Positions 1 through 6,524 of a stretch of DNA of 10,041 bases are shown in pieces. The translations under genes were made by a program, and so were the position numbers. The stretch spans positions 1 through 10,041 of the forward strand of contig JAADGZ010000011.1 in NCBI GenBank assembly GCA_013152045.1, written 5' to 3'. Each line of letters opens with the position of its first letter. Position 1 is the first letter of the stretch. The notes beneath the pieces were generated by a model. That model was not told the DNA's origin. It was given only the letters and a program-made list of their open reading frames with translations, and did not search any database. The stretch is from Gammaproteobacteria bacterium. Its GTDB lineage: Bacteria; Pseudomonadota; Gammaproteobacteria; UBA6429; Thiohalophilaceae.

Positions 1-666
1 ATGGCCACCTCCCAAGATCATAAGGCCCGGGACGAAGGTGACAAAGGTCCCAACACGGGCGGCATGGGGGCCTACTCCCCAGCACCGGTAGTAACAAAAG
101 CAATCCATGATCGCATCATGAAAGAGGTGATTGAACCCACCGTAAAAGGCATGGCCGACGAGGGTAATCCCTTTACCGGTTTTCTCTATGCGGGGGTCAT
201 GATCGATGCTCATGGCACGCCGAAAGTTCTGGAATACAATGTACGTTTTGGCGATCCGGAAACCCAGCCGATCATGATGCGGCTGAAATCCGATCTGGTC
301 GCGTTGTGCAAGGCCGCACTGGCCGGCCATCTGCACGAAATGCAGGTCGAATGGGACGAACGCACTGCGCTGGGTGTCGTCCTGGCTGCCGGGGGCTATC
401 CGGATGCCTACCATAAAGGCGACGTGATTAGCGGCCTTCCCGCTGTGCACAGCGAGGCAAACAGCAAGGTTTTCCATGCTGGCACAGCCGAAAAAGACGG
501 CCAGATTGTTACTAATGGTGGTCGTGTATTATGCGCCGTAGGTCTGGGCGATACCGTCAGTGAGGCACAGAAGCAAGCCTATGAGCTGGCGGATAAAATT
601 CACTGGAATAATGTCTTTTTTCGCCACGATATCGGCTACCGCGCCATCGCTCGCGAACAAGAATAA
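1..666 (+). CDS. purD: Phosphoribosylamine--glycine ligase (GAR synthetase), C-terminal half, 5' end outside window
   Basis: PurD catalyses the ATP-dependent joining of phosphoribosylamine and glycine, an early step of cytosolic de novo purine synthesis. Visible are the ATP-grasp stretch GPNTGGMGAYSP (local residues 16-27), the metal/substrate-binding segment EYNVRFGDPE (78-87) and the C-terminal domain ending near HDIGYRAI. PurD proteins are usually about 425 residues, so the 221 seen here are the C-terminal half. The ATG at base 1 is not the start: it begins the internal family motif ATSQDHK, and the gene must run in from the left. The TAA at 664-666 is the natural end. No intrinsic terminator is evident behind it. 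The 243 bp up to the next gene hold no ORF with a usable start codon. The family assignment is secure; the missing half cannot be judged. Confidence 0.95.
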   Translation: MATSQDHKARDEGDKGPNTGGMGAYSPAPVVTKAIHDRIMKEVIEPTVKGMADEGNPFTGFLYAGVMIDAHGTPKVLEYNVRFGDPETQPIMMRLKSDLVALCKAALAGHLHEMQVEWDERTALGVVLAAGGYPDAYHKGDVISGLPAVHSEANSKVFHAGTAEKDGQIVTNGGRVLCAVGLGDTVSEAQKQAYELADKIHWNNVFFRHDIGYRAIAREQE

Positions 667-898
667 GCTGATGCGCATATAACAAATACTAATTACGCCT
701 ATTAGAAGAAGCAATTTTAGCAGCACAGGATCTGAATTTCCGATAAAATGTCCCGATTGTGGCGTACGACCCTATGTTTGCAGTAAGCGGGCATCACCGA
801 AACCCGATCCCGGCGCCGACAACAGAATTTCATGAAAAAGCAATTATGCGCATTTTTCAGAATCTGATTTATTTTAAAATCATTGGCTTATAAAATTT

Positions 899-904
899 AA
901 GGAG
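899..904 (+). promoter_or_regulatory. Ribosome binding site of the phosphoribulokinase gene
   Basis: AAGGAG lies 5 nt before the ATG at 910, a near-ideal Shine-Dalgarno sequence that fixes the start. The A+T-rich stretch before it (about 860-898) includes TATAAA at 889-894 but no convincing -35 partner, so I do not call a promoter. Confidence 0.8.
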
Positions 905-909
905 TACCC

Positions 910-1779
910 ATGTCTGCAAAACATCCTGTGATTGCCGTCACCGGCTCATCTGGCGCTGGCACCACCACGGTCAAAAATGCTTTCGAACATATTTTCTTTC
1001 GCGAAGAGATCAATCCGTTGATCATCGAAGGCGACAGCTATCACCGCTATGACCGTGCAGAAATGAAAGTAGCGATTGACAAGTTCACCAAAGACGGCAA
1101 ACAACTCAGCCATTTCGGCCCCGAAGCCAACCACTTCGATGTGCTCGCCGAGACCTTCAAAACCTATGGCGAAACCGGCCACTGCAAACGTCGTTATTAT
1201 CTGCATAGTGAAGAAGAAGCTGCACCTTACAATCAGAAACCCGGTGAATTCACACCCTGGGAAGAAATAGAATATGACACCGACGTGCTGTTCTATGAAG
1301 GTCTGCATGGTGGTGTGGTTGACGGTGATGTGGATGTTTCAGCCCACACCGATCTCCTGGTAGGCGTGGTACCGATTGTAAATCTGGAATGGATTCAAAA
1401 AATTCACCGGGATAATTCACAACGCGGTTATTCTGCAGAGGCCATTGTCGATACTATTCTGCGGCGCATGGATGACTATGTGCATTACATTACCCCTCAG
1501 TTCTCCTGCACGGACATTAATTTTCAGCGCGTGCCTACAGTAGATACCTCTAACCCTTTTATCGCCCGCGATATTCCAACGCCGGATGAAAGCTTCATCG
1601 TTATTCGTTTCCGTCACCCCAAAGGGGTCGACTTTCCCTATTTGCTGAACATGATTCCGAATTCTTTCATGTCTCGCCGCAATACCCTGGTGGTACCCGG
1701 CGGCAAAATGGGCTTCGCAATGGAATTGATCCTGAGTCCGCGCATTCACGAACTCATAGAAGCCAAGCGTAAAGCTTGA
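910..1779 (+). CDS. prk: Phosphoribulokinase, bacterial (octameric) type, 289 aa
   Basis: Phosphoribulokinase phosphorylates ribulose 5-phosphate with ATP to give ribulose 1,5-bisphosphate, the RuBisCO substrate. The P-loop GSSGAGTTT is at residues 12-20. The loop EGDSYHRYDR (40-49) carries D42, H45 and R49, matching the catalytic and substrate residues of the Rhodobacter enzyme at the same numbers. K164, R167, D168 and R172 match Rhodobacter K165, R168, D169 and R173, and R186 matches the allosteric R187. Length is typical of the family. Heterotrophic enterobacteria have a close paralogue of unknown role, PrkB. The IHRD and LRRM segments here resemble autotroph enzymes more than PrkB as I remember it, so I favour a Calvin-cycle kinase. 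The gene stands alone between purD and its own terminator, with no cbb gene beside it. Family confidence is high; the physiological role is inferred. Confidence 0.93.
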   Translation: MSAKHPVIAVTGSSGAGTTTVKNAFEHIFFREEINPLIIEGDSYHRYDRAEMKVAIDKFTKDGKQLSHFGPEANHFDVLAETFKTYGETGHCKRRYYLHSEEEAAPYNQKPGEFTPWEEIEYDTDVLFYEGLHGGVVDGDVDVSAHTDLLVGVVPIVNLEWIQKIHRDNSQRGYSAEAIVDTILRRMDDYVHYITPQFSCTDINFQRVPTVDTSNPFIARDIPTPDESFIVIRFRHPKGVDFPYLLNMIPNSFMSRRNTLVVPGGKMGFAMELILSPRIHELIEAKRKA

Positions 1780-1783
1780 TTAG

Positions 1784-1820
1784 AAAATGGCCAGTCTGAT
1801 ATCAGGCTGGCCATTTTTTT
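1784..1820 (+). terminator. Rho-independent terminator after phosphoribulokinase
   Basis: A long, almost perfect palindrome begins 4 nt after the stop codon. The arm AAAATGGCCAG (1784-1794) pairs with CTGGCCATTTT (1807-1817), and the inner CTGAT/ATCAG halves meet at 1800/1801, so the true RNA loop is formed by opening the central pairs. A run of seven T (1814-1820) follows the GC-rich core. The AAAA on the left arm would give a short U tract on the minus strand, but no minus-strand gene faces it. Confidence 0.93.
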
Positions 1821-1930
1821 ACTCTTCGATCATCCACAGATAAGCACCCGCTCTCCTCAATCCAGCGACCTTTGTTTACGGGTTTTCATTTTTAGGGGAT
1901 CCCGAACCAGGAAATTAATCAGAGATCCCG

Positions 1931-3058
1931 ATGACCTATTCAGCTCCGTTCAAACTTGGCCACAGCAACAAGGCAAGCTGGCAGGATGCAATTGACGACT
2001 GTCTGCAACAAACTGGTGACAGCGCAGGTTCCAATCTTGCTTTCCTCTACGTCACCGATGGCCACGCCAAAGATCTTGGAAAAATCCTGCGCAAGCTAAA
2101 ACAGAAAACCGGCATCCCCCATTGGGTCGGCAGCGTTGGCACAGCCATTAATTGCACTAATATAGAATATTATGATCAGCCGGCCATCGTCATGATGATG
2201 GCTAATTTTCCTGAAAACAGCTTTAATCTTTTCAATCATACCGAAGATAGTCATCACCTTGCTACTAATGCTACACCTGATAATGTTATGTCTGGTGTCC
2301 GTATTGCACTATTGCATGGCGATCCCCGTAATGGTCAGATCCCGCAAATGCTGGATCAACTACCCGACCAGCTGGGCAATGGTTATCTGATCGGCGGTAT
2401 CACCTCATCCGAAAACCAGTTCTTTTTCCAGATCGCCGATGGCATTACTGAGGGCCAACTTTCCGGTGTGGTCTTCAACGATGATATCCCGATTATCAGT
2501 GGACTAAGCCAGGCCTGTAGCCCTATAGGCCAGACCCATATGCTCACTGACTGTGATAACCACATGGCTATCAGCATCGATAATCGTCCAGCACTGGATG
2601 TATTTAAAGAAGAAATTGGTGACGTACTTGCCAAAGACGTTAATCGCGCTGCCGGTTATATCTTTGCAGCCTTCCCGGTGCGCGGCAGCGATACCGCCGA
2701 TTATATAGTACGCAATATTATTGGCATTGATCCGCAGAACAATATGCTCGCTATCGGTGAGCAGATGAAACCACAAACGCCGATCATGTTCTGCCGTCGT
2801 GATGGTCGCGCGGCTATCCGTGACATGCAGCGCATGCTGGAAAATCTTAAAAAACGGGTAGGCAATGCTTCCCCACGTGGCGGGATTTATATTTCCTGCA
2901 TGGGCCGTGGTCGTCACCTGTTCGGCGACGATGCGCGGGAAATGAAAATGATCAGCGAGGTCTTTGGCGATATCCCCATCGTCGGCTTTTATGCCAATGG
3001 TGAAATTGCAGGACAGCGATTGTATGCTTATACCGGTGTGCTAACCTTGTTTTTATAA
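1931..3058 (+). CDS. FIST-domain protein (FIST_N + FIST_C), stand-alone
   Basis: FIST is a sensory module thought to bind small ligands, possibly amino acids, and is often fused to kinases, cyclases or chemoreceptors; here it stands alone. The N-terminal FIST domain spans roughly residues 30-215, with the Gly-rich GYLIGGITSS stretch near 155-165. FIST_C spans about 220-365 and ends with the conserved pattern around ISCMGRG (C323) and GFYANGEIAG (352-361). There is no signal peptide or membrane segment, so it should be cytosolic. The ATG at 1931 gives the usual family start; its ribosome site is poor (AGAGA at 1921-1925, and an AGGA at 1909-1912 that is too far away). An 8-base repeat GATCCCGA occurs at 1898-1905 and again over the start codon at 1924-1931. 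The HIT gene follows after 24 bp with no terminator between, so co-transcription is likely. Ligand and output are unknown. Confidence 0.9.
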   Translation: MTYSAPFKLGHSNKASWQDAIDDCLQQTGDSAGSNLAFLYVTDGHAKDLGKILRKLKQKTGIPHWVGSVGTAINCTNIEYYDQPAIVMMMANFPENSFNLFNHTEDSHHLATNATPDNVMSGVRIALLHGDPRNGQIPQMLDQLPDQLGNGYLIGGITSSENQFFFQIADGITEGQLSGVVFNDDIPIISGLSQACSPIGQTHMLTDCDNHMAISIDNRPALDVFKEEIGDVLAKDVNRAAGYIFAAFPVRGSDTADYIVRNIIGIDPQNNMLAIGEQMKPQTPIMFCRRDGRAAIRDMQRMLENLKKRVGNASPRGGIYISCMGRGRHLFGDDAREMKMISEVFGDIPIVGFYANGEIAGQRLYAYTGVLTLFL

Positions 3059-3082
3059 CTTCTCAAAACAAACGATACGATA

Positions 3083-3424
3083 ATGGATTGCCTATTCTGC
3101 AAAATTGCCCGAGCGGAAATTAAAACAGACTACCTTTATGAAAATGAACATATTGTGGCCTTCCGCGATATCCATCCCCAGGCACCGCAACATATTCTAA
3201 TTATTCCACGTCAACACATCGCCACTTTGAACGATCTGGATGAGAGCAACAAAGCGCTGCTGGGAGATATGATCCTGGTAGCCAAAAACCTGGCGGCCGA
3301 AACAGGCTTTGCCAAAAATGGCTACCGCATCCTGATGAATTGCAACGATGATGGTGGGCAGACCGTTTATCATATTCACCTGCACCTGCTAGCCGGACGA
3401 CCAATGCGCTGGCCGCCTGGTTGA
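3083..3424 (+). CDS. hinT: HIT-family purine nucleoside phosphoramidase (HinT-like), 113 aa
   Basis: HinT-type proteins hydrolyse purine nucleoside phosphoramidates and acyl-adenylates; they are small cytosolic dimers. The histidine triad HIHLH places His at 97, 99 and 101, with H99 matching the catalytic H112 of human HINT1. N86 matches HINT1 N99, and the GGQTVYH and C-terminal GRPMRWPPG segments are the HINT subgroup signature, ruling out Fhit or GalT branches. The N-terminal MDCLFCKI is also typical. Full length, ending naturally in WPPG. No Shine-Dalgarno sequence precedes the ATG, so translation may depend on coupling to, or leaderless-like initiation behind, the FIST gene 24 bp upstream. 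No T-rich terminator is seen after it. Confidence 0.95.
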   Translation: MDCLFCKIARAEIKTDYLYENEHIVAFRDIHPQAPQHILIIPRQHIATLNDLDESNKALLGDMILVAKNLAAETGFAKNGYRILMNCNDDGGQTVYHIHLHLLAGRPMRWPPG

Positions 3425-3580
3425 CCGGCTAGATCAGCCAAATCAACCAGCGGGTAGACTAAAAGTATTCAACATACCTCGTATAAGCATCCCCAATTCT
3501 CACTCTAGCCCCTTCAGACTTTAACAATATGGCCGCAGATGATTGCAATAGAGCCGCTAAATGCTAAAGTTTAATAAACC

Positions 3581-3610
3581 TTGACCGTTATACCCATGTG
3601 AAAACTATAT
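3581..3610 (+). promoter_or_regulatory. Possible sigma-70 promoter upstream of the HDOD gene
   Basis: TTGACC (3581-3586) matches the -35 consensus at 5 of 6 positions, and CTATAT/TATATC follows at 3605-3611 with an 18-19 bp spacer. The -10 match is only moderate. If used, transcription would begin about 180 nt before the HDOD start. Confidence 0.3.
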
Positions 3611-3735
3611 CTATTTGGCGTTTGTTTGAACATAATCTCAAAGCTACTCAAGGCTCTGCTAGAGAATTCAAAAGAGCATATGTCAAACAGACATTTATAA
3701 TAATGAGCAATCTGGGTTTACCGCACGCTCGCTGA
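3598..3735 (+). CDS. Possible small protein, 45 aa, unrecognised
   Basis: A GTG-initiated reading frame fills most of the gap before the HDOD gene. The product begins MKTISIWRLFEHNLK and ends LGLPHAR; it is basic, has no evident membrane segment and resembles nothing I recognise. No Shine-Dalgarno sequence precedes the GTG, and the candidate -10 element at 3605-3611 lies inside it, so the two calls exclude each other if both are taken literally. The frame stays open upstream only to the TAA at 3565-3567. Chance ORF is the leading alternative. Confidence 0.15.
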   Translation: MKTISIWRLFEHNLKATQGSAREFKRAYVKQTFIIMSNLGLPHAR

Positions 3736-3791
3736 CAAGCGTGAAAGATTCGTTGTTAGCGCATTGTTCCAGGTCGCAAAAAACGGACCTT

Positions 3792-5111
3792 ATGACCATG
3801 AGCACACATAAAGTTTTTCGCACCGTACTTGATTATCTGGCGATTACAACTCAAATTGGCGTAAGCCTAACAGCGGATGATAACTACGCTGAAGCCGTGT
3901 TATTAAAAGATGATCAGGGATTTGTTGTTGCCATCTTCCCTGCCTCCCACAAACTGGAACTAGCCGCATTAAACGCCATCCTGCAGCGGCAGGAGCTCCG
4001 TGTTCTCAACCGCGAAGATCTTGATGCTTTACACCGCTATTTTCAGCAGCAGCCACCTAACCCTGCCAGCAAAGGTTTTAAATTTATTTTTGCCGAAGCC
4101 CTGGCAGAGTATAAGAATATTATGATCATCCTCGACGAGCAAACACAGCCTTTGCAGCTGCCACCACTAAATTTCTCGGCACTGTCCAACCGCAGTCTAT
4201 TTGGCAGCCACATTTCCAGCCCTGATCCGGACGAACAAACCGGCGACACACCTAAACTGGACATTCGTGAACAATTGAAAAATATTCAAAACTTGCCGGT
4301 TATGCCTGACATGGCGCTGCGCATTATGGAGCTAAAAAACAACCCGGATGCCAATATTGATCAACTAGTCGAAGTCGTTTCCATGGACGTCTCTATTTCT
4401 GCCCAGGTGATGCGCTATGCCAACTCGGCCCTGTTTGGTCAGCACGGCAAAGTCAAAACGCTGAATGATGCTATTTTCAGAGTACTGGGCTATGAAAATG
4501 TCCTACATATGGTGTTGGGCTCGGCCATGGCCAAGGCCTTCAAGCTGCCAGCAAACGGTCCGCTGGGAGCGGATACCTTCTGGCAAAACGCGACCTATAG
4601 TGCATCACTGATGCAGAAACTGTCACGCGAGCTGGACAAATCCCTGGACGTGAAACCCGGTCTTGCCTATCTCTGTGGCCTGCTGCATAACATCGGCTAT
4701 CTGGTACTCGGCAGCCTGTTTCCCAGTGAATATTTTTGGTTCAACAAGGTCCTGAGTGCCAAAAAAGATACCCCGGTTATTGAAATTGAGCAACGTCTGC
4801 TCGGCATCACCCATATCGAACTGGGAGAGCAGTTGATGCAGTTCTGGCATATGCCGGAAGAAATCATTTCAGTCATCGCCCACCATCATCAAATTGATTA
4901 TGAAGGGGAGCATGACAGCTACGTCCATTTGTTGATGCTGGTGGATCAAATCCTCAAGGGACACAATATGTCCGATGCCGATACTGATGAAATATCTGAA
5001 GATCTGTGCAGCCAGTTAGGCCTGAGCGACGAACAAGTCTATGAAGCTATGGATGAGATGTTGCAATGCGGGGAAGAGCTGGATGTCATTATCAAAAGCA
5101 TGAGCGCATAA
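3792..5111 (+). CDS. HDOD-domain signalling protein with degenerate YbaK-like N-terminal domain, 439 aa
   Basis: HDOD domains are non-enzymatic relatives of HD phosphohydrolases found in regulators of signalling, biofilm formation and motility. Residues about 8-125 resemble a YbaK/prolyl-tRNA deacylase-like fold, best seen at AVLLKDDQGF (35-44) and PASHKLELAALN (50-61). The lysine expected just before this strand is replaced by E34, so deacylase activity is doubtful. HDOD spans about 160-355, starting near LPVMPDMALRIM (168-179). The metal motif is degenerate: LLHN at 297-300 instead of LLHD, with HHH at 364-366. The tail is acidic. I start at ATG 3792; ATG 3798 is equally possible. The frame opens earlier at GTG 3741, but those 17 residues look non-conserved and that GTG sits in an inverted repeat. 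No strong ribosome site supports any of these starts. It converges on the SH3 gene. Confidence 0.88.
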   Translation: MTMSTHKVFRTVLDYLAITTQIGVSLTADDNYAEAVLLKDDQGFVVAIFPASHKLELAALNAILQRQELRVLNREDLDALHRYFQQQPPNPASKGFKFIFAEALAEYKNIMIILDEQTQPLQLPPLNFSALSNRSLFGSHISSPDPDEQTGDTPKLDIREQLKNIQNLPVMPDMALRIMELKNNPDANIDQLVEVVSMDVSISAQVMRYANSALFGQHGKVKTLNDAIFRVLGYENVLHMVLGSAMAKAFKLPANGPLGADTFWQNATYSASLMQKLSRELDKSLDVKPGLAYLCGLLHNIGYLVLGSLFPSEYFWFNKVLSAKKDTPVIEIEQRLLGITHIELGEQLMQFWHMPEEIISVIAHHHQIDYEGEHDSYVHLLMLVDQILKGHNMSDADTDEISEDLCSQLGLSDEQVYEAMDEMLQCGEELDVIIKSMSA

Positions 5112-5136
5112 AAAAGGGCGGGGATAACCACCGCCC
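5110..5136 (-). terminator. Intrinsic terminator of the SH3 gene, overlapping the HDOD stop codon
   Basis: On the minus strand GGGCGG (5131-5136) pairs with CCGCCC (5116-5121), and TTTTTT (5110-5115) follows directly, a classic terminator placed 57 bp after the SH3 stop codon. The T tract is complementary to the A run that begins in the TAA stop of the converging HDOD gene (5109-5111). In the plus direction the same stem is followed only by a mixed TCTATCTATT tract, so termination of the HDOD transcript would be weaker. Confidence 0.82.
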
Positions 5137-5192
5137 TCTATCTATTATCTATTTGACTAAAAATAGCTAAGCATAAAAACCAGGGCCACTTT

Positions 5193-5780
5193 TCAGACCC
5201 GCAAACCGCCTAAGCGTTTCATAGTCTGCTGCCGGTACCAGATCATGCCGCTGGTAAAAGCTGCCGCTACCAGTAAAAGCCCCGCCAAGCTTATCCACCA
5301 CCAGAAACGACCATTGACCGCCTCCTGCTGCAAATAATCGCTGCGTGCTTTTTCAAGCTGCCAGCGACTGCGATCTTTTTTCAGGTTGTCCATTTGTTCG
5401 TTCAACGTACGGTTTGCTGCTTCCAGGATTTTGACGGATTTATTCTGCTCCTGAATCTGCTGTTTCAGTTCCTGATGGCGATGTTTCAAAGCTTCAATGC
5501 GCATCATAGCCGGCGGTTGATCACTAACATAGATATCTTTAATCCAACCAACTTCGCCCTTATTGGTACGGATTTTTAGATAATCGGGCAATTGCTCCAG
5601 CACTTCAAGCTTCATACCTGTCACCACGACACTAAAGGGAGCCACCCGATTGCTGGGTTCAGAACGAACACCCACACGTAAATTATCGTTAATGTAAATC
5701 ATCCTGGCCTGTGCCACTGAAGCCAACATAAACTGGCTCAGGCACAAAACAACAAATAAAATTCGGGTAAACATTCTCAT
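5193..5780 (-). CDS. YgiM-type SH3-domain membrane protein (TIGR04211-like), 195 aa
   Basis: An exported, inner-membrane-anchored protein with a bacterial SH3 domain facing the periplasm; family function is not settled, though bacterial SH3 domains often contact cell-wall peptides. A signal peptide (1-24, cleavage after AQA) is followed by an SH3_3-like domain at about 26-88 (NLRVGVRSEPS early, GEVGWIKDIYV late), a long polar coiled coil at about 94-155 rich in Q, K and E, and a transmembrane helix at about 159-181 preceded by FWWW. The basic tail ends KRLGGLRV. This order is the YgiM family layout and the length is usual. The ATG at 5780 has GGTGG 6 nt upstream (minus strand); an internal ATG at 5774 would also keep the signal peptide. 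The gene seems monocistronic with its own terminator. No clear promoter was found. Confidence 0.88.
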   Translation of the reverse strand: MRMFTRILFVVLCLSQFMLASVAQARMIYINDNLRVGVRSEPSNRVAPFSVVVTGMKLEVLEQLPDYLKIRTNKGEVGWIKDIYVSDQPPAMMRIEALKHRHQELKQQIQEQNKSVKILEAANRTLNEQMDNLKKDRSRWQLEKARSDYLQQEAVNGRFWWWISLAGLLLVAAAFTSGMIWYRQQTMKRLGGLRV

Positions 5781-5930
5781 AATAAACCACCGTACATAAT
5801 AAGGAATTCTGCAGAGGGAATTCAGTAATACTTATCGGCCATCCTTACCCCTGTCTTTAATCCTCTTTTCTGCACAGCAAAAAATGTGAAACTGTCCAAC
5901 ATAGTCGACACAGTGTATAAGGATGTTCTT

Positions 5931-6029
5931 ATGCAAAAGTGGAGGACAGCCTATTCCCCATTCCTCCTCCATTTCATCCGCTCAAAGCAAAAGGGTTTTG
6001 ACCTCTATCTCGGCAAAAAGGCTGGATAA
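5931..6029 (+). CDS. Possible small protein, 32 aa, unrecognised
   Basis: ATG at 5931 is preceded by ATAAGGA (5917-5923) with 7 nt spacing, a ribosome site as good as any in the window. The product begins MQKWRTAYSPFLLHFIRS and ends LYLGKKAG; it is basic with an aromatic centre, and has no clear transmembrane helix. I recognise no family. A weak TATAAG element (5916-5921) overlaps the ribosome site and therefore cannot be its promoter. The ORF ends before the HU promoter candidate is complete, so it would need its own upstream transcription. It may be a chance ORF. Confidence 0.25.
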   Translation: MQKWRTAYSPFLLHFIRSKQKGFDLYLGKKAG

Positions 6030-6038
6030 TCCTATAAA
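6010..6038 (+). promoter_or_regulatory. Candidate sigma-70 promoter of the HU-family gene
   Basis: TCGGCA (6010-6015, 4 of 6 against TTGACA) and TATAAA (6033-6038, 5 of 6 against TATAAT) are separated by exactly 17 bp. Transcription would start near 6045, giving a leader of about 80 nt. Judged by eye only. Confidence 0.4.
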
Positions 6039-6115
6039 AATAGATATATACTCGCCTCCAGTTAACGGGGAATATGCTATTTTAGCTACCAAATCTGACA
6101 AACCTATCAACTCTC

Positions 6116-6120
6116 AGGAG
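6116..6120 (+). promoter_or_regulatory. Ribosome binding site that fixes the HU start
   Basis: AGGAG lies 6 nt before the ATG at 6127. This supports the short 128-residue product over the longer in-frame reading from 5923. Confidence 0.85.
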
Positions 6121-6126
6121 CCCTCA

Positions 6127-6513
6127 ATGGCGATCAAGAAAAAAGCCAAAAAGAAAACTGCAAAGAAAAAAACTGTGGCCATCAGGAAGCCAACAGTCAG
6201 AGCAATCAAGGAACCTTTCACGAAAACCACTCTCTTCACTACGATTGCTGAAAACACCGAACTGAAGAAAAAAGATGTCGCAGCCGTTTTTGATGAACTG
6301 GCCAAGATTATCAACGGTCATATCAAACGCAACGCAGCCGGCGTATTTACCATGCCCGGTCTGATGAAGATTAAAGTAGTACGTAAACCTGCAACCCGTG
6401 CGCGCAAGGGAATCAATCCCTTCACCGGCGAACCCACTATATTCAAGGCCAAACCAGCCAGTAATGTTGTTAAGGTTCAGCCACTCAAGGCACTTAAGGA
6501 TATGGCTCTTTAA
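6127..6513 (+). CDS. HU-family histone-like DNA-binding protein with Lys-rich N-terminal tail, 128 aa
   Basis: A nucleoid-associated protein expected to bind and bend DNA as a dimer. Residues 1-28 form a disordered basic tail: 11 of the first 21 residues are Lys or Arg, arranged as AKKK-like repeats. The HU/IHF fold follows at about 29-122. It has the helical dimer region (TLFTTIAENTELKKKDVAAV, 35-54), the PGLMKIKV strand, and the DNA-intercalating arm with NPFTGE at 97-102, where P98 is the wedge proline of HU (usual form RNPxTG). Canonical HU is about 90 residues, so the tail accounts for the extra length; this tailed architecture recurs in proteobacteria and recalls histone-H1-like tails. 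The start is set by AGGAG and the loss of similarity upstream. Transcribed alone, with a structured 3' UTR and terminator behind it. Confidence 0.92.
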   Translation: MAIKKKAKKKTAKKKTVAIRKPTVRAIKEPFTKTTLFTTIAENTELKKKDVAAVFDELAKIINGHIKRNAAGVFTMPGLMKIKVVRKPATRARKGINPFTGEPTIFKAKPASNVVKVQPLKALKDMAL

Positions 6514-6524
6514 TTATTCATTCA

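Larger units (their letters stand above)
3425..3791 (+). other. 367 bp spacer between the HIT and HDOD genes
   Basis: A+T-rich stretch with no recognised gene. It contains a possible promoter at 3581-3610, an isolated perfect -10 hexamer TATAAT at 3696-3701 without a matching -35, a doubtful 45-codon ORF at 3598-3735, and a 6-bp inverted repeat CACGCT/AGCGTG (3724-3729 with 3738-3743). The promoter of the HDOD gene most likely lies here. Confidence 0.5.
5781..6126. other. 346 bp divergent spacer between the SH3 and HU genes
   Basis: Must hold promoters in both directions. Toward the HU gene there is a good candidate at 6010-6038. Toward the SH3 gene no hexamer pair stands out. The spacer also contains a possible 32-codon ORF (5931-6029) with a strong ribosome site. 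A plus-strand frame in register with the HU gene is open from an ATG at 5923, but its extra 68 residues are unlike any HU protein and its ATG lies inside the A+T-rich spacer, so I treat that extension as non-coding. Confidence 0.6.

Noticed and set aside
704..834. Cys-rich frame reading KCPDCGVRPYVC after purD, like a small zinc ribbon
   Set aside because: The frame has no ATG, GTG or TTG between its upstream stop and the Cys codons, and no ribosome site; probably chance.
946..1308. 120-codon minus-strand frame inside the phosphoribulokinase gene
   Set aside because: It lies wholly antisense to a well-conserved gene and has no recognisable domain; a shadow frame.
1898..1931. 8-bp direct repeat GATCCCGA and palindrome GGGATCCC before the FIST gene as an operator
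   Set aside because: Only two short copies, one over the start codon, and no matching site elsewhere in the window; chance is likely.
2504..2917. 137-codon minus-strand frame inside the FIST gene
   Set aside because: Antisense to conserved FIST coding sequence, with no family resemblance and no ribosome site worth noting.
5803..5823. Repeated GAATTC sites (GGAATTC twice) before the SH3 gene
   Set aside because: Two copies of a 7-base word 14 bp apart; too short and too few to call a regulatory repeat.
5923..6126. 68-residue N-terminal extension of the HU protein
   Set aside because: The extension resembles no HU protein, contains spacer-like A+T-rich sequence including the promoter candidate, and AGGAG at 6116-6120 points to ATG 6127.
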